From: Mycolicibacterium setense
GTDB taxonomy: Bacteria > Actinomycetota > Actinomycetes > Mycobacteriales > Mycobacteriaceae
DNA: 64,000 nt
Reading direction: 5' to 3'
NCBI RefSeq assembly: GCF_000805385.1
Contig: NZ_JTJW01000006.1
Span: forward strand, 248,001-312,000
The position numbers were made by a program, and so were the translations under genes. Below the pieces are notes generated by a model, which saw only the letters and a list, made by a program, of their open reading frames with translations, was not told the origin of the DNA and searched no databases. This document shows, in pieces, positions 7,841-15,699 of this stretch (the stretch's first letter is position 1; each line of letters begins with the position of its first letter).

Positions 7841-8734
7841 ATGGGGAGCGATACCGCTGGTAACGGTCGGGCGACGCGTCGCGCGGACTTCCAGGGAAAA
7901 AGGTGTCTGATCACGGGTGCGGCCAGTGGCATCGGCCGGGCCACGGCGCTGGCGCTGGCGCGTCGGGGTGCCGAACTCTATCTGACCGACCGCGACGAAG
8001 TGGGGTTGGCGCAGACCGTCGCCGACGCCAGGGCGCTGGGCGCCCAGGTGCCCGCCCACCGGGCCCTGGACATCTCTGATTACGACCAGGTGGCAGCCTT
8101 CGCCGCGGACGTCCATGCCGCGCACTCGTCGATGGACGTGGTGATGAACATCGCCGGGATATCGGCGTGGGGGACCGTCGACCAACTCACCCATCAGCAC
8201 TGGCGCTCGATGATCGACGTCAACCTGATGGGCCCGATCCACGTGATCGAGACTTTCCTGCCGCCGATGGTGCAGGCACGCCGCGGCGGGCACCTGGTGA
8301 ACGTCTCCTCGGCCGCCGGCATTGTCGCGTTGCCCTGGCACAGTGCCTACAGCGCCAGCAAGTACGGGCTGCGCGGGCTGAGCGAGGTGCTGCGGTTCGA
8401 CTTGGCGCGACACCGCATCGGGGTCTCGGTCGTGGTGCCGGGCGCGGTGAAAACCGGTCTGGTGCAGACGGTTCAGATCGCGGGCGTGGACCGCGAGGAT
8501 CCGAACGTGCAGAAGTGGGTGGACCGCTTCGCCGGCCACGCCATCTCACCGGAGAAGGCCGCCGAAAAGATCCTGGCCGGCATGGCGCGCAACCGCTTCC
8601 TGATCTACACCTCGGCCGACATCCGCGCCCTGTACGCCTTCAAACGCGTGGCGTGGTGGCCCTACAGCGTGGCGATGCGCCAGGTCAACGTTCTATTCAG
8701 CCGGGCGCTGCGGCCGAAGAGCGTGCAGCGCTAG
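7841..8734 (+). CDS. Short-chain dehydrogenase/reductase (Rv3057c-like)
   Basis: 297 residues. The Rossmann motif is LITGAASGIGRATALALARRG (TGxxxGxG). The NIAG strand follows, then the catalytic Ser in VNVSSAAG and the catalytic YSASK. The C-terminus carries SPEKAAEKILAGMARNRFLIYTSADIRA, typical of mycobacterial lipid/alcohol SDRs. NAD(P)-dependent oxidation or reduction of a P450 product or related lipid is the likely job, given the cyp136 neighbourhood. The start at 7841 lies 11 bases after tetR. Its stop overlaps the convergent AAA ATPase stop within GCGCTAGCGC. Confidence 0.9.
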   Translation: MGSDTAGNGRATRRADFQGKRCLITGAASGIGRATALALARRGAELYLTDRDEVGLAQTVADARALGAQVPAHRALDISDYDQVAAFAADVHAAHSSMDVVMNIAGISAWGTVDQLTHQHWRSMIDVNLMGPIHVIETFLPPMVQARRGGHLVNVSSAAGIVALPWHSAYSASKYGLRGLSEVLRFDLARHRIGVSVVVPGAVKTGLVQTVQIAGVDREDPNVQKWVDRFAGHAISPEKAAEKILAGMARNRFLIYTSADIRALYAFKRVAWWPYSVAMRQVNVLFSRALRPKSVQR

Positions 8735-9909
8735 CGCTTTCCCCAATGCCAGGACGGTGTGTTGAGCATGCCGAACCCGGTCACCTTCGTTTCCCCCCAC
8801 TCTTTGTAGAGCTCCACCTCGATCGCGGTGCTCCGCTCTTCGTCGGCGGCGGGTGTGGTTTCCAGGAAGTCGAGCAGCGCACGGGAGTGCGTCACGACCA
8901 CCACCTGGGTCTGTTTCGCGGCAGTCTTGATGAGCGAGGCCAACGGCCGGACCAGGTCGGGGTGCAACGACGTCTCCGGCTCGTTGAGCACCATCAGCGA
9001 TGGTGGCCGAGGGCTGGCCAGCGCCGTCGCCCACAACAGGAAACGCAGTGTGCCGTCGGACAATTCGGCGGCGCGCAACGGTCGTAGCATGCCGCGCTGG
9101 CGCAGCTGCAGATCGAACAGGCCATCGTTGACCGAGACCGAGATGGTGGCCCCGTCGAACGCCTCGGCCACCGCTCGGGCCAGATCGTCGAAGGTCGTTT
9201 CGACGATCGTCTGAACTGCCGCGGCCAGATCTGAGCCGTCGTCGGAGAGCACCGGGGTGCGGGTGCCGACGTGGGGTTGGCGGGCCGGCGCTCCGGCGTC
9301 GACCCGGAACCCGTCGTAGAACCGCCAGTCACGCAGCCGGTCGGAGACGGCCGACAGTTCCGGCAGCGCGTCCGGGTGGGCGTATTCGGCGAGCACGCTG
9401 CGGTAGGACGGCAATGAGCGGGTCAGCTCATCGAAGCCGCGGCCCGATTGCGCGGCGACCTCGGCGTACTCGCGGGTGCGGCTCACCAGCGTCGAGGCCG
9501 GGCGCAGCACCGGCCCGGCGAACACCACCTCGCGTTTGATCTCGGGATCCTGGGCGAAGGCCGACGGCTCGCCACCAGAGCCGGCCATCTGTGGCAGCCC
9601 CAGATCCACCAGATAACCGAAATCGTCTGCGGCGAAGCCGAGTTCGAGGGATACCGGACGGGTTCGGACGGTGCCCTGGGTCTGTGCGTTCGGTTGTTCG
9701 GGCCCCGCCCACAAGACGGACTGCAGGCCGCCCTCGCGGGCGAGCGATCCGATCACCTGACCCCGTCCGCAGTCGGCCAGCAGCCGCAGTGCGCGGTAGA
9801 TGGACGACTTGCCGCTGCCGTTGGCACCGGTGACCACCGTGAGTTCGGCCAACGGCAGGATCACCTCCCGCAGCGAGCGGTAGCCCCGAACCGCGATGGT
9901 CTGCAACAT
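8731..9909 (-). CDS. AAA-family ATPase, RecF/OLD-like (AAA_15/21)
   Basis: 392 residues. Walker A is TGANGSGKSS near residue 30; the ABC-type signature region is ELSDGTLRFLLWATAL; Walker B is SLMVLNEPETSLHPDLV; the H-loop is VVVVTHSRALLDFL. The N-terminal LQTIAVRGYRSLREVILPL is the usual opening of DUF2813/AAA_15 ATPases, which occur in DNA repair and phage defence. I chose the ATG at 9907-9909 by family alignment; the longer frame enters the dinB2 gene. It stands alone with no nuclease partner. I do not recall a homologue at this position in M. tuberculosis, where Rv3056 and Rv3057c are adjacent. Confidence 0.82.
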   Translation of the reverse strand: MLQTIAVRGYRSLREVILPLAELTVVTGANGSGKSSIYRALRLLADCGRGQVIGSLAREGGLQSVLWAGPEQPNAQTQGTVRTRPVSLELGFAADDFGYLVDLGLPQMAGSGGEPSAFAQDPEIKREVVFAGPVLRPASTLVSRTREYAEVAAQSGRGFDELTRSLPSYRSVLAEYAHPDALPELSAVSDRLRDWRFYDGFRVDAGAPARQPHVGTRTPVLSDDGSDLAAAVQTIVETTFDDLARAVAEAFDGATISVSVNDGLFDLQLRQRGMLRPLRAAELSDGTLRFLLWATALASPRPPSLMVLNEPETSLHPDLVRPLASLIKTAAKQTQVVVVTHSRALLDFLETTPAADEERSTAIEVELYKEWGETKVTGFGMLNTPSWHWGKR

Positions 9910-9919
9910 GGGGTCGAGG

Positions 9920-10999
9920 TTATTGGTCGGCGGGGACAATCGGGTCGGTGACAGTCGGGCCGGTGGGAACCTCGTCCATCGCCAACTCCAGCCGAACGCC
10001 CAGCAGCCGGATCGGTCGGTCCGGCTCGAACTGACCGAACACCGCGAGCGCGGTGTCGGTGATGACATCGACGTCAGTGCTCGGCGCGGCGAGCTTCCGG
10101 ATCTTGGTACGGGTATAGAACGTCGCCGTGCGTACGGTGACCGCCACTCGGGTGACGATGCGGCCCTGCTCGACCACCTCGTCCAGGGTCCGCCGGGTCA
10201 GGTCGCGGATCGCGTCCTCCATCTCATCGCGGTCGGTGAGGTCCCGGGGGAACGTGATGACGTGACTGCGTGACCGCGGAACCCATGGCTCGGAGCTGAC
10301 CTCTGTATCGCCGCCGCCCTTGGCCAGCAACAGGATCCACAGCCCGGTGCTGGGCCCGAAGGTCGAGGTGAGGACCGTGGCGTCGGTCGACGCAAGGTCG
10401 GCGACGGTGGTAATACCCAGCGCGGCAAGCTTTTTGGTGGTCTTGGGTCCGACACCCCACAGCGCATCGGTCGGACGGTCGCCCATCACCGACATCCAGT
10501 TGGCCTCGGTGAGCACGTAGACACCGGCGGGTTTGGCCAGCCCCGTCGCCACCTTGGCGCGCTGTTTGTTGTCGCTGATCCCGACCGAGCACGACAACCC
10601 GGTCTCGGCGGCGATCACGGTGCGGATGCGCTCGGCCAACTCGACGGGATCGTTGACCTCGGCGCCCAGATAGGCCTCGTCCCAGCCCCAGACCTCCAGT
10701 GGGTGGCCGAGATCGCGCAGCAGACCCATCACCTGTTCTGATGCCGCGTCGTACGCCTCCGGATCCGACGGCAGGAAGGTGGCGTCGGGACATTTGCGCG
10801 CCGCCGTGCGCAACGGCATGCCGGCGTGCACCCCGAACTCGCGGGCCTGATACGACGCGCAGGTGACCACCTTGCGGGGCTCGGTGGGATCTCCACTGCC
10901 GCCGACGATGACGGGCAGGCCCTCAAGTTCGGGATGGCGGCGCAACTCCACCGAGGCCAGGAACTGGTCGAGGTCTACATGCAGCACCCAGGCGGTCAT
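9920..10999 (-). CDS. dinB2: Y-family DNA polymerase IV (DinB2/DinP type)
   Basis: 359 residues. Catalytic carboxylates lie in HVDLDQF and in VWGWDEAYLG. The fingers/palm segment KVVTCASYQAREFGVHAGMPL and ISDNKQRAKVATGLAKPAG are typical of Pol IV. The steric-gate position is Leu14 (DQFLASVE) instead of Phe/Tyr, as known for mycobacterial DinB2, which tolerates ribonucleotides. The C-terminus ends in DPIVPADQ with no QLxLF-type clamp motif. I prefer the ATG at 10999 because it gives the family N-terminus; a GTG at 11014 is also possible. It sits 4 bases after a TetR gene, as Rv3056 does after Rv3055. Confidence 0.92.
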   Translation of the reverse strand: MTAWVLHVDLDQFLASVELRRHPELEGLPVIVGGSGDPTEPRKVVTCASYQAREFGVHAGMPLRTAARKCPDATFLPSDPEAYDAASEQVMGLLRDLGHPLEVWGWDEAYLGAEVNDPVELAERIRTVIAAETGLSCSVGISDNKQRAKVATGLAKPAGVYVLTEANWMSVMGDRPTDALWGVGPKTTKKLAALGITTVADLASTDATVLTSTFGPSTGLWILLLAKGGGDTEVSSEPWVPRSRSHVITFPRDLTDRDEMEDAIRDLTRRTLDEVVEQGRIVTRVAVTVRTATFYTRTKIRKLAAPSTDVDVITDTALAVFGQFEPDRPIRLLGVRLELAMDEVPTGPTVTDPIVPADQ

Positions 11000-11003
11000 C
11001 GCA

Positions 11004-11621
11004 CTAATGGCCACACAACTTGCGGGCAGTGTCCTGCCAGGCGGTGACCATGTCGTCGAGACTGCGGCCGAGGGAGAGTTGATATGCCAGGTAGTCAGCG
11101 TCGAGCAGCGCGATCAGGGCATCGGCCTGCGCGTCGAGGTCGCCTGTGGTGCCCGCGGTTTCGAGCAACATCCGGACGTGGGTGCGGTGCAGGGTGAACG
11201 GCCCGGTGTAGCGCAGCGCGGGGTCGCGGATGGCATCGGACAGGAGCGCCTGATGGCAGTGCACGAACCGGAGTCGATCCGCCCCGTAGGCCAGCAGCCG
11301 TTCCAGTGGAGGCGCGCCGGGGCCCAGCGGGGGCGGGCCGAACATGAAGGCGTTCTGTTCGGCGGTCTCGTCCTCGTCGAGCAGCACCATCATCAGCCCC
11401 GCGCGGCTGCCGAACCTGCGGAACACCGTTCCCTTCCCGACGCCCGCTGCGATCGCGATATCGTCGGTACTGACCGCGTCGGGCCCGCGTTCGGCAATGA
11501 GTCGCCGTGCGGCGTCGAGGATCAGTGCGCGGTTGCGGGCGGCATCGACACGCCCTGGGCCACGTTCCTGTGGCACCGGGTCGATGCCCGCGAGCCGGGG
11601 CGGGCGGTCGGTGGCTGCCAC
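11004..11621 (-). CDS. TetR/AcrR-family regulator (Rv3055-like)
   Basis: 205 residues, GTG start. The DNA-binding domain is ARNRALILDAARRLIAERGPDAVSTDDIAIAAGVGKGTVFRRFGSRAGLM. It is divergent from an FMN-reductase gene and immediately upstream of dinB2, so it probably governs a two-gene transcript and the divergent reductase. A CGGAC/GTCCG inverted repeat lies in the shared promoter. The inducing ligand is unknown. Confidence 0.9.
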   Translation of the reverse strand: MAATDRPPRLAGIDPVPQERGPGRVDAARNRALILDAARRLIAERGPDAVSTDDIAIAAGVGKGTVFRRFGSRAGLMMVLLDEDETAEQNAFMFGPPPLGPGAPPLERLLAYGADRLRFVHCHQALLSDAIRDPALRYTGPFTLHRTHVRMLLETAGTTGDLDAQADALIALLDADYLAYQLSLGRSLDDMVTAWQDTARKLCGH

Positions 11622-11647
11622 AACTGCACTTTAACTCAGCCGGAATT

Positions 11648-11667
11648 AATCGGACCACAGTCCGGTT
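11648..11667. promoter_or_regulatory. Inverted repeat between tetR and FMN-reductase gene, candidate operator
   Basis: AATCGGAC-caca-GTCCGGTT has a perfect five-base core (CGGAC/GTCCG) plus two further outer pairs. It lies in the 89-bp divergent promoter region, the expected place for a TetR dimer site. Confidence 0.5.
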
Positions 11668-11710
11668 GATTGTTGCGAAGATCGGGCGAAGCGAACAAGG
11701 AGACTGAAAC

Positions 11711-12253
11711 ATGGCCGATATCAAGGTGCTGGTGTTGATCGGAAGCTTGCGTGCGGCATCCATCAACCGGCAGCTCGCCGAGCTCGCGGTGGAGCAGGCG
11801 CCTGACGGGGTGGAATTGCGGATCTTCGACCGGCTCGGAGAGCTGCCCTTCTATAACGAGGACATTGATGGGGACGGCGTGGCCGAGCCTGTGGTCGCGC
11901 TACGGGCAGCAGCCGCCGAGGCCGACGCGACGCTCGTCGTCACTCCCGAATACAACGGCAGCATCCCGGGCGTATTGAAGAACGCCATCGACTGGCTGTC
12001 CCGGCCGTGGGGCAACGGCGCGCTCAAGGACAAGCCGCTCGCGGTGGTCGGCGCCGCGCTCGGTCAGTACGGCGGCGTGTGGGCGCACGACGAGACCCGC
12101 AAGTCGTTCGGTATCGCCGGACCGCGTGTGGTCGAGGATCTCAAGCTCTCGGTGCCGTCCAAGTCGCTCGACGGCAAGCATCCGAGAGAGAACGCAGAGG
12201 TCGCTCAAGCGCTCCGCGACATTGTGGGCAAGCTCACAGTTGAGGTCGGCTGA
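11711..12253 (+). CDS. NADPH-dependent FMN reductase (Rv3054c-like)
   Basis: 180 residues of the flavodoxin-like NADPH:FMN reductase fold. The phosphate-binding loop is LIGSLRAASINRQLAE, and the flavin-contact segment VVTPEYNGSIPGVLKNAIDWLSRP is diagnostic. Members reduce FMN, quinones, azo dyes or chromate. The start has AAGGAGACTGAAAC upstream. A strong hairpin at 12304-12340 ends the transcript. It is divergent from the TetR gene and probably under its control. Confidence 0.9.
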   Translation: MADIKVLVLIGSLRAASINRQLAELAVEQAPDGVELRIFDRLGELPFYNEDIDGDGVAEPVVALRAAAAEADATLVVTPEYNGSIPGVLKNAIDWLSRPWGNGALKDKPLAVVGAALGQYGGVWAHDETRKSFGIAGPRVVEDLKLSVPSKSLDGKHPRENAEVAQALRDIVGKLTVEVG

Positions 12254-12303
12254 GGGTTCGTCTTGGCGTTTTGCCGTTGGCGACGCTTTCGGGCAAAATT
12301 CCT

Positions 12304-12340
12304 GCCGCCGGTTGGGTCCTGGGACCCGGCCGGCGGCTTT
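12304..12340 (+). terminator. Rho-independent-type terminator after FMN reductase
   Basis: Outer arms GCCGCCGG/CCGGCGGC enclose an inner perfect GGGTCC-tg-GGACCC, giving about 14 GC-rich pairs, followed by TTT. It lies 51 bases past the stop of the FMN reductase and separates it from the nrdHIE control region. Confidence 0.75.
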
Positions 12341-12409
12341 GCTATTGAGGGACCGGCGGCTGTATGTGAGGCCACCTTGTCGGTGGCTGGTGGTACATCT
12401 AGGGGTGCG

Positions 12410-12443
12410 GCGCGACACGGTCTGTCAAGTTGGGCGCGACACG
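12410..12443. repeat. Direct repeat GCGCGACACG, 24-bp period
   Basis: GCGCGACACG occurs at 12410-12419 and again at 12434-12443, so the two lie on nearly the same helix face. They sit upstream of the NrdR-box pair in the nrdH control region. No known factor was recognised. Confidence 0.35.
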
Positions 12444-12496
12444 CCGTCGGCGTGGTTGCTGGCAAGCTTACGACCTGGGAATTTCAGAAATGTTAT

Positions 12497-12544
12497 TCAG
12501 AACATGTTGTATGACTTCGAACTGTCGGCCACTAGGTGTAGTGT
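12497..12544. promoter_or_regulatory. Tandem NrdR-box candidates upstream of nrdHIE
   Basis: Two 16-mers, TCAGAACATGTTGTAT (12497-12512) and CCACTAGGTGTAGTGT (12529-12544), have symmetric cores whose centres are 32 bp apart, about three helical turns. They match 11 and 12 of 16 positions of the NrdR-box consensus as I remember it. NrdR is the ATP/dATP-sensing repressor of ribonucleotide reductase genes, and paired boxes at this spacing are its hallmark. Confidence 0.6.
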
Positions 12545-12755
12545 CTGTGAGACCGACAGGCCACCACAGTTCGGGAGCCGGCCGGAGCGCAGCGAATCCG
12601 GCCGAGTCGGTTTCAAGACCAGCCGGAGAGCGGCTTCGACCGGCAGGAATTTTGGCGGCCCGAAGGTCGCTGAACTTAAGCGAAACGTAAGACCCGATCA
12701 GTTGCCAGTCACCTGTCTAGTTTTTTCACTTTCCGCAAGAGGAGCCGTACCGAAG
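12545..12755 (+). other. Structured leader region of nrdHIE (no gene)
   Basis: About 210 bases lie between the NrdR-box pair and nrdH. A perfect 8-bp stem CGGCCGGA/TCCGGCCG spans 12579-12604, and a weaker GCCGG/CCGGC stem follows near 12630. An AT-rich TTTTTT stretch and AAGAGGAG precede the nrdH ATG. No reading frame here looks coding. With 12254-12544 this makes a 502-base gene-free stretch containing one terminator, one direct repeat and the NrdR sites. Confidence 0.45.
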
Positions 12756-12995
12756 ATGACCGTCACCGTGTACACCAAGCCCGCATGCGTGCAGTGCAAC
12801 GCCACCTACAAGGCGTTGGAGAAGCAGGGCATCGAATTCGAGAAGGTCGACATCACCCTTGACAGCGAGGCCCGTGACTACGTCATGGCGCTCGGCTACC
12901 TGCAGGCCCCCGTTGTGGTGGCCGGCAACGAGCACTGGTCGGGCTTCCGGCCGGATCGGATCAAGGCACTCAGCACAGTCGCGGCCAGCGCGTAA
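12756..12995 (+). CDS. nrdH: NrdH glutaredoxin-like redoxin
   Basis: 79 residues. The redox pair is CVQC (Cys11, Cys14), the NrdH/glutaredoxin signature, and the C-terminal [17 protein letters not shown] is typical of NrdH. It supplies electrons from thioredoxin reductase to the class Ib ribonucleotide reductase. The ATG at 12756 has AAGAGGAG upstream; a longer frame from 12126 covers the control region and is not coding. It begins the nrdH-nrdI-nrdE operon; nrdI follows after 35 bases. Confidence 0.97.
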   Translation: MTVTVYTKPACVQCNATYKALEKQGIEFEKVDITLDSEARDYVMALGYLQAPVVVAGNEHWSGFRPDRIKALSTVAASA

Positions 12996-13030
12996 CGGAA
13001 GGTCATCAACGGGGGAGGACGGAGAACACG

Positions 13031-13483
13031 ATGAGTCATCTCGTCTACTTCTCCAGTGTCTCGGAGAACACCCACCGCTTCGTCGAGAAGCTGAAGTGGC
13101 CCGAAGACCGAGTCACCCGGATCCCGCTGCACGGCCGCATCGAGGTGCACGAACCCTACGTTCTGATCCTGCCCACCTACGGCGGCGGCCGTGCCACCCC
13201 GGACATCGACAACGGCGGCTATGTGCCCAAGCAGGTCATCGCTTTTCTGAACAATGAACACAATCGGTCGTTGATCCGCGGCGTCATCGCCGCGGGCAAC
13301 AACAACTTCGGTGCGGAGTTCGCGTACGCGGGCAATGTGGTCTCGCGCAAATGCGGTGTGCCGTACCTCTATCGCTTCGAACTCATGGGAACCCCGGACG
13401 ATGTCGAAGCTGTCCGCGCGGGGTTGAAAGACTTTTGGAAGGACCAGACGTGCCACCAACCGTCACAGCTGCAGAGCCTGTAA
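13031..13483 (+). CDS. nrdI: NrdI flavodoxin-like protein, class Ib ribonucleotide reductase accessory
   Basis: 150 residues, normal length. It opens with [19 protein letters not shown], the flavin phosphate loop of NrdI, and carries [27 protein letters not shown] and [29 protein letters not shown]. Reduced NrdI provides the oxidant used to assemble the dimanganese-tyrosyl radical in NrdF. A GGGGGAGGACGGAG ribosome site precedes the ATG. The 3' end overlaps the nrdE start by 34 bases. Confidence 0.97.
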   Translation: MSHLVYFSSVSENTHRFVEKLKWPEDRVTRIPLHGRIEVHEPYVLILPTYGGGRATPDIDNGGYVPKQVIAFLNNEHNRSLIRGVIAAGNNNFGAEFAYAGNVVSRKCGVPYLYRFELMGTPDDVEAVRAGLKDFWKDQTCHQPSQLQSL

Positions 13484-15618
13484 CCAACGCCGGGCACGCT
13501 CTGCCTGGAGAGACTGATTACCACGCGCTCAACGCGATGCTGAATTTGTACGATGCCGACGGCAAGATTCAGTTCGACAAAGATGTGCGGGCCGCGCGGG
13601 AGTACTTCCTGCAGCACGTCAACCAGAACACGGTGTTCTTCCACAGCCAGGACGAGAAGCTCGACTACCTGGTCGAGAAGGAGTACTACGAGCGCGAGGT
13701 GCTCGACCAGTACAGCCGCAACTTCGTCAAGAGCCTGCTGGATCGGGCCTACGCCAAGAAGTTCCGGTTCCCGACGTTCCTTGGTGCGTTCAAGTACTAC
13801 ACCTCCTACACGCTCAAGACCTTCGACGGAAAGCGCTATCTGGAGCGCTTCGAAGATCGCGTCGTGATGGTGGCGCTGACCTTGGCCGCCGGCGACACGG
13901 TGCTGGCCGAGAAACTCGTCGACGAGATCATCGACGGCCGCTTCCAGCCGGCCACCCCCACGTTCCTCAACTCGGGCAAGAAACAGCGCGGCGAGCCGGT
14001 CAGCTGCTTCCTGCTGCGCATCGAGGACAACATGGAGTCCATCGGGCGCTCGATCAACTCGGCGCTGCAGCTGTCCAAGCGCGGCGGCGGAGTCGCCTTG
14101 CTGCTCACCAACATTCGTGAGCACGGCGCCCCGATCAAGAACATCGAGAACCAGAGCTCGGGCGTCATCCCGATCATGAAGCTGCTGGAGGACTCGTTCT
14201 CCTACGCCAACCAGCTCGGCGCCCGCCAAGGTGCCGGTGCGGTGTACCTGCACGCTCACCATCCCGACATCTACCGGTTCCTCGACACCAAGCGCGAGAA
14301 CGCCGACGAGAAGATCCGGATCAAGACGCTGAGCCTCGGCGTGGTGATCCCGGACATCACCTTCGAGCTGGCCAAGAATAACGAGGACATGTACCTCTTC
14401 TCGCCGTACGACGTCGAGAAGGTCTACGGCGTGCCGTTCGCCGACATCTCGGTGACCGAGAAGTACTACGAGATGGTCGACGACGCGCGGATTCGCAAGA
14501 CCAAGATCAAGGCGCGCGAGTTCTTCCAGACGCTGGCCGAGCTGCAGTTCGAGTCGGGCTACCCGTACATCATGTACGAGGACACCGTGAATCGGGCCAA
14601 TCCGATCGCCGGCAAGATCACCCACTCCAACCTGTGCTCGGAGATCCTGCAGGTCTCCACCGCCTCGGAGTTCAACGACGACCTGTCCTATTCCAAGGTG
14701 GGCAAGGACATCTCGTGCAACCTCGGGTCGATGAACATCGCCAAGACGATGGATTCCCCGGATTTCGCGCAATCCATCGAGGTGGCCATCCGGGCACTGA
14801 CCGCGGTGAGCGATCAGACGCACATCTGGTCGGTGCCCTCGATCGAGCAGGGCAACAACACCTCGCATGCGATCGGCCTCGGGCAGATGAACCTGCACGG
14901 TTACCTGGCCCGCGAGCGGATCCACTACGGCTCCGAAGAGGGCATCGACTTCACCAATATCTACTTCTACACCGTGCTGTTCCACGCCCTGCGGGCGTCG
15001 AATCTCATTGCGATCGAACGAGGTACGAGCTTCGGCGGGTTCGAGGACTCCAAGTACGCCTCCGGTGAGTTCTTCGACAAGTACACCGAGCAGGCGTGGG
15101 AGCCGGCCACCGACAAGGTCCGACAGATCTTCGCCGACGCCGAGATCCACATCCCGACGCAGGACGACTGGAAGCAGTTGAAGGAGTCGGTGCAGAAGCA
15201 CGGCATCTACAACCAGAACCTGCAGGCCGTTCCGCCGACCGGTTCGATCTCATACATCAACCACTCGACGTCCTCGATTCACCCGGTGGCATCGAAGATC
15301 GAGATCCGCAAGGAAGGCAAGATCGGTCGCGTCTATTACCCGGCGCCGTACCTGACCAACGACAACCTGGAGTACTACCAGGATGCATATGAGATCGGGT
15401 ACGAGAAGATCATCGACACTTACGCCGCGGCGACTCAGCATGTGGATCAAGGTCTTTCGCTGACACTGTTCTTCAAGGACACCGCCACCACCCGCGACGT
15501 CAACCGGGCGCAGATCTACGCCTGGCGCAAGGGCATCAAGACGCTGTACTACATCCGGTTGCGGCAGATGGCGCTGGAGGGGACCGAGGTCGAAGGTTGC
15601 GTCAGCTGCATGCTGTGA
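13450..15618 (+). CDS. nrdE: Class Ib ribonucleoside-diphosphate reductase, large subunit NrdE
   Basis: 722 residues. Reduces ribonucleoside diphosphates; the active site carries NLCSEILQ, the paired substrate cysteine in [19 protein letters not shown], and the C-terminal redox pair GCVSCML that receives electrons from NrdH. I chose the GTG at 13450 inside the nrdI end because the resulting start ([10 protein letters not shown]...) matches what I recall for M. tuberculosis NrdE. Transcription probably ends at the perfect hairpin at 15636-15694. The partner nrdF2 lies 14 kb downstream. Confidence 0.97.
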   Translation: MPPTVTAAEPVTNAGHALPGETDYHALNAMLNLYDADGKIQFDKDVRAAREYFLQHVNQNTVFFHSQDEKLDYLVEKEYYEREVLDQYSRNFVKSLLDRAYAKKFRFPTFLGAFKYYTSYTLKTFDGKRYLERFEDRVVMVALTLAAGDTVLAEKLVDEIIDGRFQPATPTFLNSGKKQRGEPVSCFLLRIEDNMESIGRSINSALQLSKRGGGVALLLTNIREHGAPIKNIENQSSGVIPIMKLLEDSFSYANQLGARQGAGAVYLHAHHPDIYRFLDTKRENADEKIRIKTLSLGVVIPDITFELAKNNEDMYLFSPYDVEKVYGVPFADISVTEKYYEMVDDARIRKTKIKAREFFQTLAELQFESGYPYIMYEDTVNRANPIAGKITHSNLCSEILQVSTASEFNDDLSYSKVGKDISCNLGSMNIAKTMDSPDFAQSIEVAIRALTAVSDQTHIWSVPSIEQGNNTSHAIGLGQMNLHGYLARERIHYGSEEGIDFTNIYFYTVLFHALRASNLIAIERGTSFGGFEDSKYASGEFFDKYTEQAWEPATDKVRQIFADAEIHIPTQDDWKQLKESVQKHGIYNQNLQAVPPTGSISYINHSTSSIHPVASKIEIRKEGKIGRVYYPAPYLTNDNLEYYQDAYEIGYEKIIDTYAAATQHVDQGLSLTLFFKDTATTRDVNRAQIYAWRKGIKTLYYIRLRQMALEGTEVEGCVSCML

Positions 15619-15635
15619 CGCACGACTAGCGCGCT

Positions 15636-15694
15636 CCGAATGGCCAGTTATGGCACGTCATTCTTGAAAAGACGTGCCATAACTGGCCATTCGG
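15636..15694. repeat. Long perfect intergenic hairpin, copy 2 of a three-member family (probable terminator)
   Basis: Arms 15636-15659 and 15671-15694 are perfect 24-base inverted copies beginning CCGAATGGCCAGTTATGG, with an 11-base loop. It lies between the convergent ends of nrdE and a molybdopterin oxidoreductase gene. The core is shared with copies at 5491-5541 and 26200-26256. A bidirectional terminator is likely. Confidence 0.8.
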
Positions 15695-15699
15695 TGGTG

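Noticed and set aside
12126..12755. Long N-terminal extension of nrdH in the same frame
   Set aside because: It crosses the previous gene, a terminator and the NrdR sites; NrdH proteins start at the ATG at 12756.
13369..15201. A 610-codon minus-strand frame opposite nrdE
   Set aside because: Shadow of a highly conserved gene; no domain recognised.
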